In this document: positions 10,790 through 20,701 of the stretch, piece by piece | Numbering within the stretch: the stretch's first letter is position 1 | Layout: every line of letters starts with the position of its first letter | Assembly: GCF_012844345.1 (NCBI RefSeq) | Contig: NZ_CP051625.1 | Coordinates: 2,914,001 to 2,978,000, forward strand | DNA: 64,000 nt | Source: Pseudomonas sp. gcc21 | Lineage (GTDB): Bacteria > Pseudomonadota > Gammaproteobacteria > Pseudomonadales > Pseudomonadaceae | Reading direction: 5' to 3' | Notes under the pieces: generated by a model | What the model was told of the DNA's origin: nothing | Seen by the model: only the letters and a program-made list of their open reading frames with translations | Databases searched by the model: none | Made by a program: the position numbers and the translations under genes

Positions 10790-11815
10790 TTAAGGGTTAC
10801 GGACCTTATCCATGATCGCCAGCTGGCGACTGGCATTCAGCACGATCCCATAACTCATGCGTTCGTAGACGCGGAACACCATCAGCAAACCACCGCGCTC
10901 ATCGGGCAGTTGAACCTGGTTGTTCTGGATGCGATCGCGGACCACTTCGCCGGTCTTGTAGATGGCCAGCACGTTGCCTTCTTTCAGGCCGTCGACCGCA
11001 CCCTTGTTCAGCAGTACCACATCGTACTGACCAATCTGGGTTACGCCGTTCGGCACGTCGAGAATCAGACCGTTCACTTCCTGTTCCGGATCACTCGGGA
11101 AGAAAGTTGAGGATACGGCGCGCTCTTCGGTTTCCATCAAGCGATCGCCGACTCGCACTTCCTGGCGGCTGCGCGTGATATTGAGCGTAGTGATATCCCG
11201 CTCCGAGGCCATGACCTGGCCGTTACCAATCTCCTGCACGTGAATTCCGAGGAATTCGCCGCTTTCCGGATCGGTGTAGGACCGGCCGCGCCGATAAATA
11301 CCATAGGCTGCCACGTCACTTTCAGTATCGCCCCGGGCATAGACCCGGTTACCAGCGCCGGCAACGACGCTCTCGGCTTCGCCGCCGATTACGTAGGGTG
11401 CTTGCTCCAGTGGCTCTTCAGTGTCGAGAATGCGGCCGGCACGCAGGAAGGCGTTGATCGCTTCGAGCGGAATGGTCGGGATTGCTTCGGCAACCGGACG
11501 CGAGCGTATGGTCGGAGAGAGCTTGATGGTGCCGCCCTGCCCACGGTTGACTGTCAGCCGAGGCTGACCATCAACGTAGACCAGCGAAATAATGTCGCCC
11601 GGATAGATCAGATGGGGATTGTCTATTTGCGGATTGGCATGCCAGATTTCTGGCCATTTCCATGGCAAACTGAGGAACCGTCCTGATATATCCCACAACG
11701 TATCGCCCTTCACAACCTGATACCGTTCCGGGTGATCTTCCTTGAATACCGACTCCTGCGCTTGAGCTAAAAAGCTCGAAGCCACCAACAGGAGGCCGAG
11801 TAATGTTTTCCTCAT
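10790..11815 (-). CDS. Secreted LysM domain protein
   Basis: 341 residues from ATG 11815, preceded by AAGGGA. An N-terminal signal peptide (MRKTLLGLLLVASSFLAQAQ) is followed directly by a LysM domain (YQVVKGDTLWDISGRFLSLP then PEIWHANPQIDNPHLIYPGD) that should bind peptidoglycan in the periplasm. The remaining 230 residues match the Pseudomonas protein usually found between dprA and def; no catalytic motif is evident. Divergent from def. The molecular role is unknown beyond cell-wall binding. Confidence 0.88.
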   Translation of the reverse strand: MRKTLLGLLLVASSFLAQAQESVFKEDHPERYQVVKGDTLWDISGRFLSLPWKWPEIWHANPQIDNPHLIYPGDIISLVYVDGQPRLTVNRGQGGTIKLSPTIRSRPVAEAIPTIPLEAINAFLRAGRILDTEEPLEQAPYVIGGEAESVVAGAGNRVYARGDTESDVAAYGIYRRGRSYTDPESGEFLGIHVQEIGNGQVMASERDITTLNITRSRQEVRVGDRLMETEERAVSSTFFPSDPEQEVNGLILDVPNGVTQIGQYDVVLLNKGAVDGLKEGNVLAIYKTGEVVRDRIQNNQVQLPDERGGLLMVFRVYERMSYGIVLNASRQLAIMDKVRNP

Positions 11816-11963
11816 GACACGAATCCCTTTATTATGTAGGTCAGCACCCGAGGTCTGAGTACATACTCCTGCGCTACGAGGAGCCAGACCCGCTTTATTT
11901 CCTAGCTGCAATCATCTTAGCAGCACAACTTATATCTGATCCACAAGTGCATCACAAACCGAT

Positions 11964-12476
11964 ATGGCGATATTAAATATTCTGGAGTTTCCTGATCCGC
12001 GCCTGCGCACCATCGCCAAACCGGTGGTCGAGGTTGACGATACCGTGCGCCAGCTGATCAGCGATATGTTCGAGACCATGTATGCGGCTCCAGGCATTGG
12101 CCTGGCGGCTACGCAGGTCAATGTGCACCAGCGGATAGTCGTTATCGACGTGTCCGAAAATCAGGACGAGCCGCTGGTATTCATCAACCCTGAATTCGAG
12201 CCTCTGACCGAAGACCTGGAAGAAATGCAGGAAGGTTGTCTGTCAGTGCCCGGCTTCTATGAAACCGTTACGCGTCCGGAACGTGTGCGGGTCAAGGCGC
12301 TGGACCAGGACGGCAAGCCCTTCGACCGTATCTGTGAGGGTCTGCTCGCGGTATGCATCCAGCATGAATGCGATCACCTGAACGGCAAGCTGTTTGTCGA
12401 CTATCTTTCCAATCTCAAGCGCGACCGCATTCGCAAGAAGCTGGAAAAGCAACATAAGCTGCAGGCCAACGGCTAG
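11964..12476 (+). CDS. def: Peptide deformylase
   Basis: 170 residues. Metal-dependent removal of the formyl group from nascent proteins. The three PDF motifs are intact: [17 protein letters not shown] (cysteine metal ligand) and QHECDHLNG (HExxH). The start [14 protein letters not shown] is the conserved family start, although no strong Shine-Dalgarno is seen before it. The partner gene fmt follows, but a strong terminator-like hairpin separates them. Confidence 0.98.
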   Translation: MAILNILEFPDPRLRTIAKPVVEVDDTVRQLISDMFETMYAAPGIGLAATQVNVHQRIVVIDVSENQDEPLVFINPEFEPLTEDLEEMQEGCLSVPGFYETVTRPERVRVKALDQDGKPFDRICEGLLAVCIQHECDHLNGKLFVDYLSNLKRDRIRKKLEKQHKLQANG

Positions 12477-12495
12477 GGTCTGCCTGGATAGTCAC

Positions 12496-12523
12496 AAGGC
12501 TTGCTTCGGCAAGCCTTTTCTTT
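12496..12523 (+). terminator. Intrinsic terminator between def and fmt
   Basis: Stem AAGGCTTGC, tetraloop TTCG, stem GCAAGCCTT followed by TTCTTT. It begins 20 bases after the def stop and ends only about 10 bases before the fmt ATG, so it may also influence the fmt ribosome site. Confidence 0.8.
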
Positions 12524-12533
12524 ACGGATTCCC

Positions 12534-13487
12534 ATGAACGCGTCAGACCTTCGCATCCTCTTCGCAGGCACCCCAGAGTTCGCCGCAGCCCATCTCCAGG
12601 CATTGATCGAGCAGGGCCTGAACATTATCGGGGTATACACCCAGCCTGACCGGCCCGCGGGACGTGGGCACAAGATCGCGCAGAGTGCGGTAAAGGAACT
12701 TGCGCTAAAGCACGGGCTACCGGTCTACCAACCGCAAACGTTGAGAAATGCTGATAGTCAGGCTGAGATGGCCGCGCTCGCACCCGATCTGCTGGTGGTG
12801 GTGGCCTATGGGCTGATATTACCGCAGGCGGTACTGGATATTCCCCGTCTGGGCTGTATCAACAGCCATGCGTCCTTGCTGCCGCGCTGGCGTGGCGCAG
12901 CGCCCATCCAACGTGCAATAGAGGCGGGCGATAAAGAATCAGGCGTGACCGTCATGCAAATGGAAGCGGGACTGGACACCGGTCCCATGCTGCTTAAAGC
13001 AACCACGCCGATCAGCTCCGAAGACACCGGCGGCAGCTTGCACGACCGCCTTGCCACGATAGGCCCGCCAGCGGTCATTGCTGCCATCGAGCAGCTGGCT
13101 GAAGGCAAGGCAACGCCGGCAATACAGGACGACAGCCTGGCAACCTACGCGCATAAACTTGGCAAGATTGATGCACGTATCGATTGGTCCCGTTCAGCGA
13201 TCGAGCTTGACCGCATGATCCGCGCGTTCAATCCCTGGCCACTGGCGCATGCGCGCTGGAATGATCAGCCTCTGAAGATATGGGCTGCCTGCCCGGAAGC
13301 TGGCGCGGGCGCAGCGGGCGAAGTGCTTGCGGTAGACAAGCGCGGTTTGTTGGTCGCCTGCGGAGAGGGCGCGTTGCGCCTGACACGGCTTCAGTTGTCC
13401 GGCGGCAAGCCGCTGGCATTCGCCGATCTATACAATGCGCGACGCAATCATTTCGCGTCCGGCCTGCAGCTGGAAAACGGTCAGTGA
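12534..13487 (+). CDS. fmt: Methionyl-tRNA formyltransferase
   Basis: 317 residues. Transfers formyl from 10-formyl-tetrahydrofolate to initiator Met-tRNA. The N-terminal formyltransferase domain has [34 protein letters not shown] and [17 protein letters not shown]; a C-terminal OB-like domain follows. I chose ATG 12534 ([10 protein letters not shown]); the frame is open a little upstream but that part lies in the terminator. The stop overlaps the GTG start of rsmB. Confidence 0.97.
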   Translation: MNASDLRILFAGTPEFAAAHLQALIEQGLNIIGVYTQPDRPAGRGHKIAQSAVKELALKHGLPVYQPQTLRNADSQAEMAALAPDLLVVVAYGLILPQAVLDIPRLGCINSHASLLPRWRGAAPIQRAIEAGDKESGVTVMQMEAGLDTGPMLLKATTPISSEDTGGSLHDRLATIGPPAVIAAIEQLAEGKATPAIQDDSLATYAHKLGKIDARIDWSRSAIELDRMIRAFNPWPLAHARWNDQPLKIWAACPEAGAGAAGEVLAVDKRGLLVACGEGALRLTRLQLSGGKPLAFADLYNARRNHFASGLQLENGQ

Positions 13488-14839
13488 GTCCGCGCCTGGC
13501 GGCGGCCAACGCACTGGCGCTGGTCATGGCAGGCAAGGCTTCGCTCGGCACCAGCTTACCGGGTCAGCTGAAGCAGGTTGCTCCGCGCGATCATGCACTG
13601 ACCCAGGAACTGGCCTTTGGTACCGCGCGCTGGTTCTTTCGCCTCGAAGCACTGGCCAATCGCCTGTTGGACAAACCGCTCAAAGCGGCTGACCGGGACC
13701 TTCAGGCGTTGCTGCTGGTCGGCCTGTATCAGTTGTTCTATACCCGCGTTCCAGCCCACGCAGCTATTGATGAAACCGTCAGCGCCGCTAAAACCCTGAA
13801 AAAGCCCTGGGCCAAAGGCATGCTCAATGCCGTGCTGCGCCGCGCTCAACGTGAGGCCGATGACCTGTTTGCCGAGATGACGCGCGACCCGGTGGTGCGC
13901 CTGGCGCATCCACGCTGGCTGCAGAAACAGCTCAAGACAGACTGGCCGCAGCACTGGGAAGCCATTTGCGAGGCGAACAACGCCCATCCGCCCATGACGT
14001 TGCGCGTCAATCAGCGCCAGATTGAGCGCTCGGCCTATCTGCGACAGCTTGAAAAGGCCGGTATTGCTGCCGAGGCCTGTATGCACAGCCCGGTGGGCAT
14101 TCGTCTGCTCCAGGCCTGCGATGTTCAGTTACTGCCCGGCTTCGCCGAGGGCCAGGTCAGCGTGCAGGATGAAGCGGCGCAGCTGGCCGCCCCGTTGCTG
14201 GAAGTCAGACCTGGCGATCGGGTGCTGGACGCCTGCTGCGCCCCGGGCGGTAAAACCTGTCACGCCCTGGAGCAACAGCCCGCCCTCAGCGAGCTGGTCG
14301 CGCTGGATCTCGAACCGTCGCGCCTGCTACGGGTACAGGAGAATCTCGATCGCCTGGGCCTGACAGCCACCCTGATAGCCGCCGACGGTCGCGATCTGGA
14401 TGCCTGGTGGGATGGCGTGCCCTTCAACCGTATCCTGCTCGACGCTCCCTGTTCGGCAACCGGAGTGATTCGCCGTCACCCCGACATCAAGCTCGCCAGG
14501 CAGCCGGCCGATATAAGTGAACTGGCATCGCTGCAGGCAAGTCTGCTCGATGCCATGTGGCAAACGCTGGAGGTCGGCGGCATTCTGGTCTACGCCACCT
14601 GTTCGGTACTGCCGGAGGAAAATACCCGCGTGGTCGAGGCCTTCCTGCAACGCGAGCCCAGTGCGAGGGAGTTGTCGATTGCCGCAAATTACGGCGAACC
14701 ACAACCGTGCGGCCGGCAACTTTTACCGCAACAGGATGGTCATGATGGCTTTTATCTGGCCAAACTGGTCAAAATAGCCGCCAGTAGCAGCCGCCGCGGT
14801 CGTTTTCCCGCCGAAGATAAGGAGCCGTCTGCGTCATGA
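13484..14839 (+). CDS. rsmB: 16S rRNA (cytosine 967-C5)-methyltransferase RsmB
   Basis: 451 residues from GTG 13484, which overlaps the fmt stop by four bases; the frame stays open far upstream inside fmt, but the conserved start [11 protein letters not shown] fixes the GTG. An N-terminal NusB-like RNA-binding domain precedes the SAM methyltransferase domain. Motifs are [23 protein letters not shown] and [11 protein letters not shown], the last two carrying the two cysteines of RNA m5C enzymes. The tail ([18 protein letters not shown]) extends past the usual end of the family. Its stop overlaps trkA by four bases. Confidence 0.95.
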   Translation: MSPRLAAANALALVMAGKASLGTSLPGQLKQVAPRDHALTQELAFGTARWFFRLEALANRLLDKPLKAADRDLQALLLVGLYQLFYTRVPAHAAIDETVSAAKTLKKPWAKGMLNAVLRRAQREADDLFAEMTRDPVVRLAHPRWLQKQLKTDWPQHWEAICEANNAHPPMTLRVNQRQIERSAYLRQLEKAGIAAEACMHSPVGIRLLQACDVQLLPGFAEGQVSVQDEAAQLAAPLLEVRPGDRVLDACCAPGGKTCHALEQQPALSELVALDLEPSRLLRVQENLDRLGLTATLIAADGRDLDAWWDGVPFNRILLDAPCSATGVIRRHPDIKLARQPADISELASLQASLLDAMWQTLEVGGILVYATCSVLPEENTRVVEAFLQREPSARELSIAANYGEPQPCGRQLLPQQDGHDGFYLAKLVKIAASSSRRGRFPAEDKEPSAS

Positions 14840-16209
14840 AGATCATCATTCTCGGCGCCGGCCAGGTGGGCAGCAGTCTGGCAACGGAACTGTCCAGCGA
14901 GGCCAACGACATTACCGTTATCGACACCGATGCGGTACGCCTGCGTGATCTGAGCGACCGCCTGGATATCCGCACGGTGGTTGGCCGCGGGTCCTTTCCC
15001 ACCATCCTGCGCCATGCCGGTGCCGACGACGCCGACATGCTGATTGCCGTCACCAGCAGTGACGAAACCAACATGATCGCCTGTCAGGTCGCCTACACCC
15101 TGTTTCGTACGCCTATGAAGATCGCCCGGATACGCGAGTCTGCCTATCTGACCCGCGGCGGGCTGTTCCACAACGATGCAGTGCCGATTGATGTGTTGAT
15201 CAGTCCCGAACAGGCAGTAACCACCTATATCAAACGTCTGATCGAGAATCCCGGCGCGCTGCAGGTGCTCGATTTCGCGGAAGGGAAGGTGCAGCTGGTA
15301 GCCGTACGCGCTTATTACGGCGGGCCGCTGGTCGGGCAGGAACTGCGCTTCCTGCGTCAGCATATGCCCGGCATCGAGACCCGGGTCGCCGCGATTTTCC
15401 GCAGGGATCGTCCGATCATTCCCAAGGGCGACACAGTAATCGAAGCTGACGATGAAGTGTTCTTTGTCGCTGCCACCCCGGATATCCGGGCTGTGATGAG
15501 TGAACTCAGACGCCTCGATCGCACCAACAAACGGGTGCTGATTGCCGGTGGCGGCAACATCGGTGAACGCCTCGCCGAGGCCATGGAGACGCGCTATCAG
15601 GTCAAAATCATTGAGAAGAGCAAGGCTCGGGCGGACTACCTGGCGCAAAATCTCGACCGCGCCATCGTTCTGCACGGCAGCGCCTCAGACAAGGAATTGC
15701 TGATCGAGGAGAATATCGAGGAAGTTGATATTTTCTGCGCGGTGACCAACGACGATGAAGCCAACATCATGTCATCGATGCTGGCCAAGCGCATGGGCGC
15801 GCGCAAGGTCATGGCACTGATCAACAATCCGGCTTATGTCGACCTGGTTCAGGGTGGCGAAATTGATATCGCCATTTCACCCTCCCAGGCGACCATCGGT
15901 ACCCTGCTTGCGCATGTTCGGCGGGGCGATATCGTTAACGTGCATTCGTTGCGGCGCGGCGCGGCGGAGGCAATTGAAGCGGTGGCGCATGGCGATTCGC
16001 GCTCGTCCAAGGTGGTCGGTCGCGCCATTGGCGACATCGACCTGCCGCCCGGTACCACCATTGGTGCAATCGTGCGCAGCGACGAGGTGCTGATTGCCCG
16101 CGACGCTACGGTGATCGAATCCGAAGACCATGTGATCATGTTCGTGATCGACAAGAAACACATTCGCGATGTCGAGCGCCTGTTTCAGGTCGGGCTGACA
16201 TTTCTCTGA
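14836..16209 (+). CDS. trkA: Trk system potassium transport regulatory protein TrkA
   Basis: 457 residues, standard length. Peripheral membrane NAD(H)-binding gating subunit of Trk potassium uptake. Two RCK-N/RCK-C repeats are evident: the first Rossmann motif is [13 protein letters not shown] and the second is [13 protein letters not shown] about 230 residues later. The ATG overlaps the rsmB stop (ATGA). trkH follows 43 bases downstream, so transporter and regulator are probably co-transcribed. Confidence 0.97.
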   Translation: MKIIILGAGQVGSSLATELSSEANDITVIDTDAVRLRDLSDRLDIRTVVGRGSFPTILRHAGADDADMLIAVTSSDETNMIACQVAYTLFRTPMKIARIRESAYLTRGGLFHNDAVPIDVLISPEQAVTTYIKRLIENPGALQVLDFAEGKVQLVAVRAYYGGPLVGQELRFLRQHMPGIETRVAAIFRRDRPIIPKGDTVIEADDEVFFVAATPDIRAVMSELRRLDRTNKRVLIAGGGNIGERLAEAMETRYQVKIIEKSKARADYLAQNLDRAIVLHGSASDKELLIEENIEEVDIFCAVTNDDEANIMSSMLAKRMGARKVMALINNPAYVDLVQGGEIDIAISPSQATIGTLLAHVRRGDIVNVHSLRRGAAEAIEAVAHGDSRSSKVVGRAIGDIDLPPGTTIGAIVRSDEVLIARDATVIESEDHVIMFVIDKKHIRDVERLFQVGLTFL

Positions 16210-16252
16210 CCTGTACCGCCGTAACAGCAACAGACCCTAGGTAACCGACCGC

Positions 16253-17701
16253 ATGCAGTATCCACAAATCCAGCGCATCATTGGCATCCTGCTGATGTTG
16301 TTTTCCACCAGCATGCTCCCCTCGGCGGGGGTCGGCTGGTTTTATGGCGAGCATGCCCGCGAAGCCTTCGTTACCGGCTTTCTGATTACCTTTGCGTTTG
16401 GCTTTCTGGCCTGGTTGCCGGTACGCAACCGACGCAACGAGTTACGCACCCGGGATGGCTATCTGATTACCGTACTGTTCTGGCTGGTTCTCGGGCTGTT
16501 CGGTGCGGTGCCGCTATATCTTCTTGATATGCCGGACCTGTCTGTAGCCAGTGCTGTGTTCGAGTCCTTTTCGGGCCTGACCACCACAGGCGCGACGGTC
16601 ATCACCGGCCTGGATACATTGCCCCGCGCCCTGCTGTTCTATCGCCATCAGCTTCAATGGTTTGGCGGGATGGGAATCATTGTGCTGGCGGTAGCTATCC
16701 TGCCGCTGCTGGGCGTTGGAGGAATGCAGCTTTACCGAGCGGAGATGCCCGGGCCGCTGAAAGAGAACAAGCTCACGCCGCGGATTGCCGAAACAGCCAA
16801 GGTACTCTGGCTGATCTACACCTGCCTTACGCTTGCCTGCGCCCTAGCTTACTGGGCCGCAGGGATGGAGCTTTTTGACGCCATCGGTCACAGCTTTTCA
16901 ACCGTCGCCATCGGCGGATTCTCCACCCATGACCTGAATATCGGCTACTACGACAGCCCCGTCATTGAGCTGATCTGCATGGTGTTTCTGGTCATTTCCG
17001 GTATCAACTTCGCCCTGCATTTTCTGGCCTGGCGGTTCCGCTCGCTGAAAAGCTATTGGCATGACCCCGAGTGCCGCTCATATTTGCTGATACTGGCGGC
17101 GCTGTTCATTGTGTGTTGCGCGATGCTTATCTATATGGAGCATTTCGACACCTGGACGTCGATCCGATACGGCGCCTTTCAGACCATTTCGATTGCGACC
17201 ACGGCAGGCTTCAGCGTCACTGATTTTTCAGTCTGGCCAACGGTGCTGCCGTTCCTGCTGCTCTACGCCAGTTTTATCGGTGCATGCGCGGGGTCTACGG
17301 GGGGCGGCATGAAGGTCATCCGCGTCATCCTGCTCTTCAAGCAGGGCACGCGTGAAACCAAGCGATTGCTCCATCCGCATGGCGTATTCCCGGTTAAGCT
17401 CGGAAACAAACCTGTGCCGGATCGAGTCGTTGAGGCAGTGTGGGGGTTCTGTGCGGTATACGTGTTCGCCTTTGCCGTTATGTTCCTGATATTGCTCGGC
17501 ACCGGGTTGGACTTCGTTACGGCATTTTCTGCACTGGCCGCGTGCATCAATAATCTTGGCCCGGGCCTGGGCGATGTATCGACCCACTATGGAGAAATGT
17601 CCTCAGCGGTAAAATGGATCCTCAGCTTTGCCATGTTGTTGGGCCGGCTTGAGGTCTTTACGCTGATCATCCTGCTGACCCCGATGTTCTGGCGTCGCTG
17701 A
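16253..17701 (+). CDS. trkH: Trk potassium transporter membrane subunit TrkH
   Basis: 482 residues with many hydrophobic segments, the size of TrkH/TrkI. Selectivity-filter regions of the repeated M1-P-M2 units can be seen as SGLTTTGATV, STVAIGGFSTHD, TIATTAGFSVTD-like ISIATTAGFSVTD and NNLGPGLGDV. Takes up potassium across the inner membrane with TrkA. In many pseudomonads trkH is not adjacent to trkA, so the linkage is a small difference. Ends 40 bases before the convergent PilZ gene. Confidence 0.96.
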   Translation: MQYPQIQRIIGILLMLFSTSMLPSAGVGWFYGEHAREAFVTGFLITFAFGFLAWLPVRNRRNELRTRDGYLITVLFWLVLGLFGAVPLYLLDMPDLSVASAVFESFSGLTTTGATVITGLDTLPRALLFYRHQLQWFGGMGIIVLAVAILPLLGVGGMQLYRAEMPGPLKENKLTPRIAETAKVLWLIYTCLTLACALAYWAAGMELFDAIGHSFSTVAIGGFSTHDLNIGYYDSPVIELICMVFLVISGINFALHFLAWRFRSLKSYWHDPECRSYLLILAALFIVCCAMLIYMEHFDTWTSIRYGAFQTISIATTAGFSVTDFSVWPTVLPFLLLYASFIGACAGSTGGGMKVIRVILLFKQGTRETKRLLHPHGVFPVKLGNKPVPDRVVEAVWGFCAVYVFAFAVMFLILLGTGLDFVTAFSALAACINNLGPGLGDVSTHYGEMSSAVKWILSFAMLLGRLEVFTLIILLTPMFWRR

Positions 17702-17740
17702 TGCCCGGCGGATCGCGCAGCTCATCAGCTGGCGGCCCGC

Positions 17741-18010
17741 TTATTCCTCGTCGAGAAATGCCAGGCCTGCACCTTCACCGGGGATGACCCGTTGAATAAC
17801 CATGCGCAGGACCGGCGCCTCGATGGGCATATCCTGCACTTGCCCCTGTACTTCCGAGCCCGGCGACAGCGTCGCCAGATCAGCGTTCTCCACGAACACA
17901 CCTCCATCGGACAGATCACGCGTCTGTCCGTACACATCGCCCAGATCCGGGTGGGTAATCCTGATCCGGCACCGCATCATGGTGCGCGGATACTGTCGCT
18001 GGTTGGCCAT
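17741..18010 (-). CDS. PilZ domain protein (single domain)
   Basis: 89 residues, almost entirely one PilZ domain. The c-di-GMP-binding motifs RxxxR (RQYPR, residues 5-9) and DxSxxG (DLSDGG) are both present, so it should bind c-di-GMP. AGGAG lies just before the ATG. It occupies the same place as the small PilZ gene near tag in Pseudomonas. The output function is unknown. Confidence 0.9.
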   Translation of the reverse strand: MANQRQYPRTMMRCRIRITHPDLGDVYGQTRDLSDGGVFVENADLATLSPGSEVQGQVQDMPIEAPVLRMVIQRVIPGEGAGLAFLDEE

Positions 18011-18066
18011 GCTTTAGCTCCTGCTCTTTGTTTTATTATCCCTGTGACAACGCAGTACGCCTGAAC

Positions 18067-18954
18067 TCAGTACCAGCGTTTTTCCCCTGCGGGGCGTTTC
18101 TTGAACCGCTTCATGCTCCACATGTACTGGCTCGGCCAGCGGCGGACATAGCGCTCGATAACCGCACTCATGGCGGTTACCGCTTCGGTCTCATCATCAC
18201 TGTACAGCGCCTGGGGCGCCTCTTCGAGAATGATCCTGAAACCACTGTGATCAGGCAAACGAACGCAATGCAGAAACAGCGCTCTGGCCTTGCCACCCTT
18301 GACCAGACCCGGCACGAACTTGCTGGTCAGCGCCTGAGCCGCGAAAAAGGGCACGAACACACCGCTCTTGAGCGCGGGCTCAGGATCGGCCGGAATACCC
18401 ACAGCTCCGCCTTTGCGCACTTCGCGAATCACGCTGGTAATGCCTTCACGGGTCGAAGCCGCCACCTTGTTACCGAGCTGTGTACGCTGGCGCTTGAGCA
18501 GCTCGTCCACGGCTTTCTGTTTCGGTGGCCGATAGAAGATCAACGGCGAACACTGGGAGCAGTAGTAATGATTGAGCACTTCCCAATTGCCCAGATGACT
18601 GGTGATGCAGACTACACCGTCGCCTGAGTCCAGGGCGTCGCGTAACAGGTGCTCGCCCTCGACTTCCTTCACATAGCTCAGCGTCTTGGATGGCTTCCAC
18701 ATCCAGGCGCAGGCGCTTTCCGCTACGCTGCGGCCGGTATTGATCAACGTTTCGCCAACCAACGCCTCACGTTCTTCTGCGCTCAGCTCGGGCATGCAGT
18801 GCGCCAGATTGATGCGCACGACCTCACGGGAGCGGTTTGGCAGCTTCCAGGTAAGCCAGCCCATACCGGCACCAAGGCGCTGCGCCCACCGAAACGGCAG
18901 CATGGAATACAGCCGGAGAAAGCCGACAATCAAAGCGCCCTTGAGCCGTTCCAC
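18067..18954 (-). CDS. Lysophospholipid / lipid A acyltransferase (LpxL/HtrB family)
   Basis: 295 residues. N-terminal hydrophobic segment, then the HxxxxE acyltransferase motif in SHLGNWEVLNHYY and RDRP-like IFYRPPKQKAVDELL. Belongs to the family that adds secondary acyl chains (often laurate or 2-hydroxylaurate) to lipid A at the inner membrane; the Pseudomonas orthologue at this position has been assigned such a role. The start is GTG 18954, supported by a GGAG 9 bases upstream. Lies between tag and the PilZ gene. Confidence 0.88.
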   Translation of the reverse strand: MERLKGALIVGFLRLYSMLPFRWAQRLGAGMGWLTWKLPNRSREVVRINLAHCMPELSAEEREALVGETLINTGRSVAESACAWMWKPSKTLSYVKEVEGEHLLRDALDSGDGVVCITSHLGNWEVLNHYYCSQCSPLIFYRPPKQKAVDELLKRQRTQLGNKVAASTREGITSVIREVRKGGAVGIPADPEPALKSGVFVPFFAAQALTSKFVPGLVKGGKARALFLHCVRLPDHSGFRIILEEAPQALYSDDETEAVTAMSAVIERYVRRWPSQYMWSMKRFKKRPAGEKRWY

Positions 18955-19004
18955 TAGTAACTCCGCAGTCGTTCGAAAAAATACATTGTAAAGGCAGCGA
19001 CGCG

Positions 19005-19604
19005 TCAGGGCGAGATCGCGCGGTTATCGGCCAGAACCGGATAGCGGAAGCAATCGGTTGTATGGTCCATAACCATGCCCGTTGCCTGCATGAAGGCATA
19101 ACAAATGGTAGGCCCGACAAACGAGAACCCGGCTTTCTTCAGCGCCTTGCTCATAGCTTCGGCTTCAAGCGTGATGGCCGGCACCTCGGCCATGCGGGTG
19201 AAATGATTGATACGCGGCGCACCGCCGACAAACTGCCAGAGCCACTGCGCCGGATCGGTCCGCTCCCGGAGCGTCAGCCAGGCCCGGGCGTTTTGACGAG
19301 CGGCATTGATCTTCAGTCGGTTGCGGATAATGCCGGCATCGTCCATCAGCCGCAGCAGGTCATCGTCCGTCTGGTTTGCCATGAAGCTGACATCAAACCC
19401 GCGGTATACCTCTCGGTAGCGCTCTCGCTTTTTGAGGATGGTAATCCAGGACAAGCCCGCCTGCAGGCCATCCAGCACCAGTTTCTCAAACAGGCGGTCA
19501 CCGTTAAATTCGGGCACCCCCCATTCAGTGTCGTGGTAGGCCTGATAAATCGGATCATCCGAACACCATTGGCAGCGGATGACAGGCGTTGCGGTTGCAA
19601 TCAT
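19005..19604 (-). CDS. tag: DNA-3-methyladenine glycosylase I
   Basis: 199 residues. Excises 3-methyladenine from alkylated DNA. The zinc-binding pattern typical of Tag is present: RCQWCSDDPIYQAYHDTEWG at the N terminus and a C-terminal DHTTDCFRY. ILKKRERYREVYRGFD and SFVGPTICYAFMQATG are family signatures. Divergent from glyQ over about 150 bases. Confidence 0.97.
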   Translation of the reverse strand: MIATATPVIRCQWCSDDPIYQAYHDTEWGVPEFNGDRLFEKLVLDGLQAGLSWITILKKRERYREVYRGFDVSFMANQTDDDLLRLMDDAGIIRNRLKINAARQNARAWLTLRERTDPAQWLWQFVGGAPRINHFTRMAEVPAITLEAEAMSKALKKAGFSFVGPTICYAFMQATGMVMDHTTDCFRYPVLADNRAISP

Positions 19605-19753
19605 GGGCTATTCACTGCGTCTGTTGTCGTCGGGCCAGTGTAGCTCAGTCATAGTTGAATCTGATCGCATACAGAGCCTGGGTCTTCGCCTGTATGTCAC
19701 CTCTGTCTGAATGTATACTTCCGCCTTTCTTCACAGCCTAACCGGGTGAAAAC

Positions 19754-20701
19754 GTGACTCAAACCAATCCAGCCGTCCATACCTTTCAAGGACTTATCCT
19801 TGCCCTGCAAAGCTTCTGGGCAGAGAAGGGCTGCGTGATTCTGCAGCCCTACGATATGGAGATGGGTGCGGGGACATTCCATACCGCGACTTTCCTGCGC
19901 GCTATCGGCCCCGAGACCTGGAATGCAGCCTACGTTCAGCCCAGCCGCCGGCCAACTGACGGGCGCTATGGAGACAACCCGAACCGCCTTCAGCATTACT
20001 ATCAGTTCCAGGTGGTGCTCAAGCCCAATCCGGATGACATCCAGGAGCTCTATCTCGAATCCTTGAAGCACATCGGCGTGGATCCGCTGGTTCACGACAT
20101 CCGTTTCGTCGAGGACAACTGGGAATCTCCTACGCTTGGCGCCTGGGGTCTGGGTTGGGAGGTCTGGCTCAACGGTATGGAAGTCACCCAGTTCACCTAT
20201 TTTCAACAGGTAGGTGGTGTCGAGTGTTACCCGGTTACCGGCGAGATCACCTACGGCCTCGAGCGGCTGGCAATGTATCTGCAGGGCGTGGACTCGGTGT
20301 ATGACCTGGTGTACTCCGATGGTCAGTTCGGCAAGGTGACCTATGGCGATGTGTTCCACCAGAACGAGGTAGAGCAATCGACCTACAACTTCGAGCACGC
20401 CAACGTCGACAAGATGTTCGAGCTGTTTGATTTCTACGAGAGCGAAGCCAACCGTTTGATCACCGCCGAACTGCCGCTTCCGGCGTACGAGATGGTCATC
20501 AAGGCATCCCATACGTTCAACCTGCTGGACGCCCGTCGCGCCATCTCTGTCACCGAACGTCAGCGCTACATTCTGCGCGTGCGCGGGCTGTCCCGCGCCA
20601 TCGCCCAAAGCTATCTGCAGGCCCGGGCGAAACTCGGATTTCCCATGGCCACTCCCGAATTGCGTGATGAAGTACTGGCCAAACTGAAGGAGGCCGAATG
20701 A
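19754..20701 (+). CDS. glyQ: Glycyl-tRNA synthetase alpha subunit
   Basis: 315 residues from GTG 19754; the family start [18 protein letters not shown] supports this codon. Class II catalytic subunit of the alpha2beta2 glycyl-tRNA synthetase. Visible are [20 protein letters not shown] and the class II motif region [19 protein letters not shown]. The stop overlaps glyS. Confidence 0.98.
   Translation: MTQTNPAVHTFQGLILALQSFWAEKGCVILQPYDMEMGAGTFHTATFLRAIGPETWNAAYVQPSRRPTDGRYGDNPNRLQHYYQFQVVLKPNPDDIQELYLESLKHIGVDPLVHDIRFVEDNWESPTLGAWGLGWEVWLNGMEVTQFTYFQQVGGVECYPVTGEITYGLERLAMYLQGVDSVYDLVYSDGQFGKVTYGDVFHQNEVEQSTYNFEHANVDKMFELFDFYESEANRLITAELPLPAYEMVIKASHTFNLLDARRAISVTERQRYILRVRGLSRAIAQSYLQARAKLGFPMATPELRDEVLAKLKEAE

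Noticed and set aside
13280..13483. N-terminal extension of rsmB inside fmt
   Set aside because: The residues are an out-of-frame reading of fmt; RsmB homology begins at the GTG at 13484.
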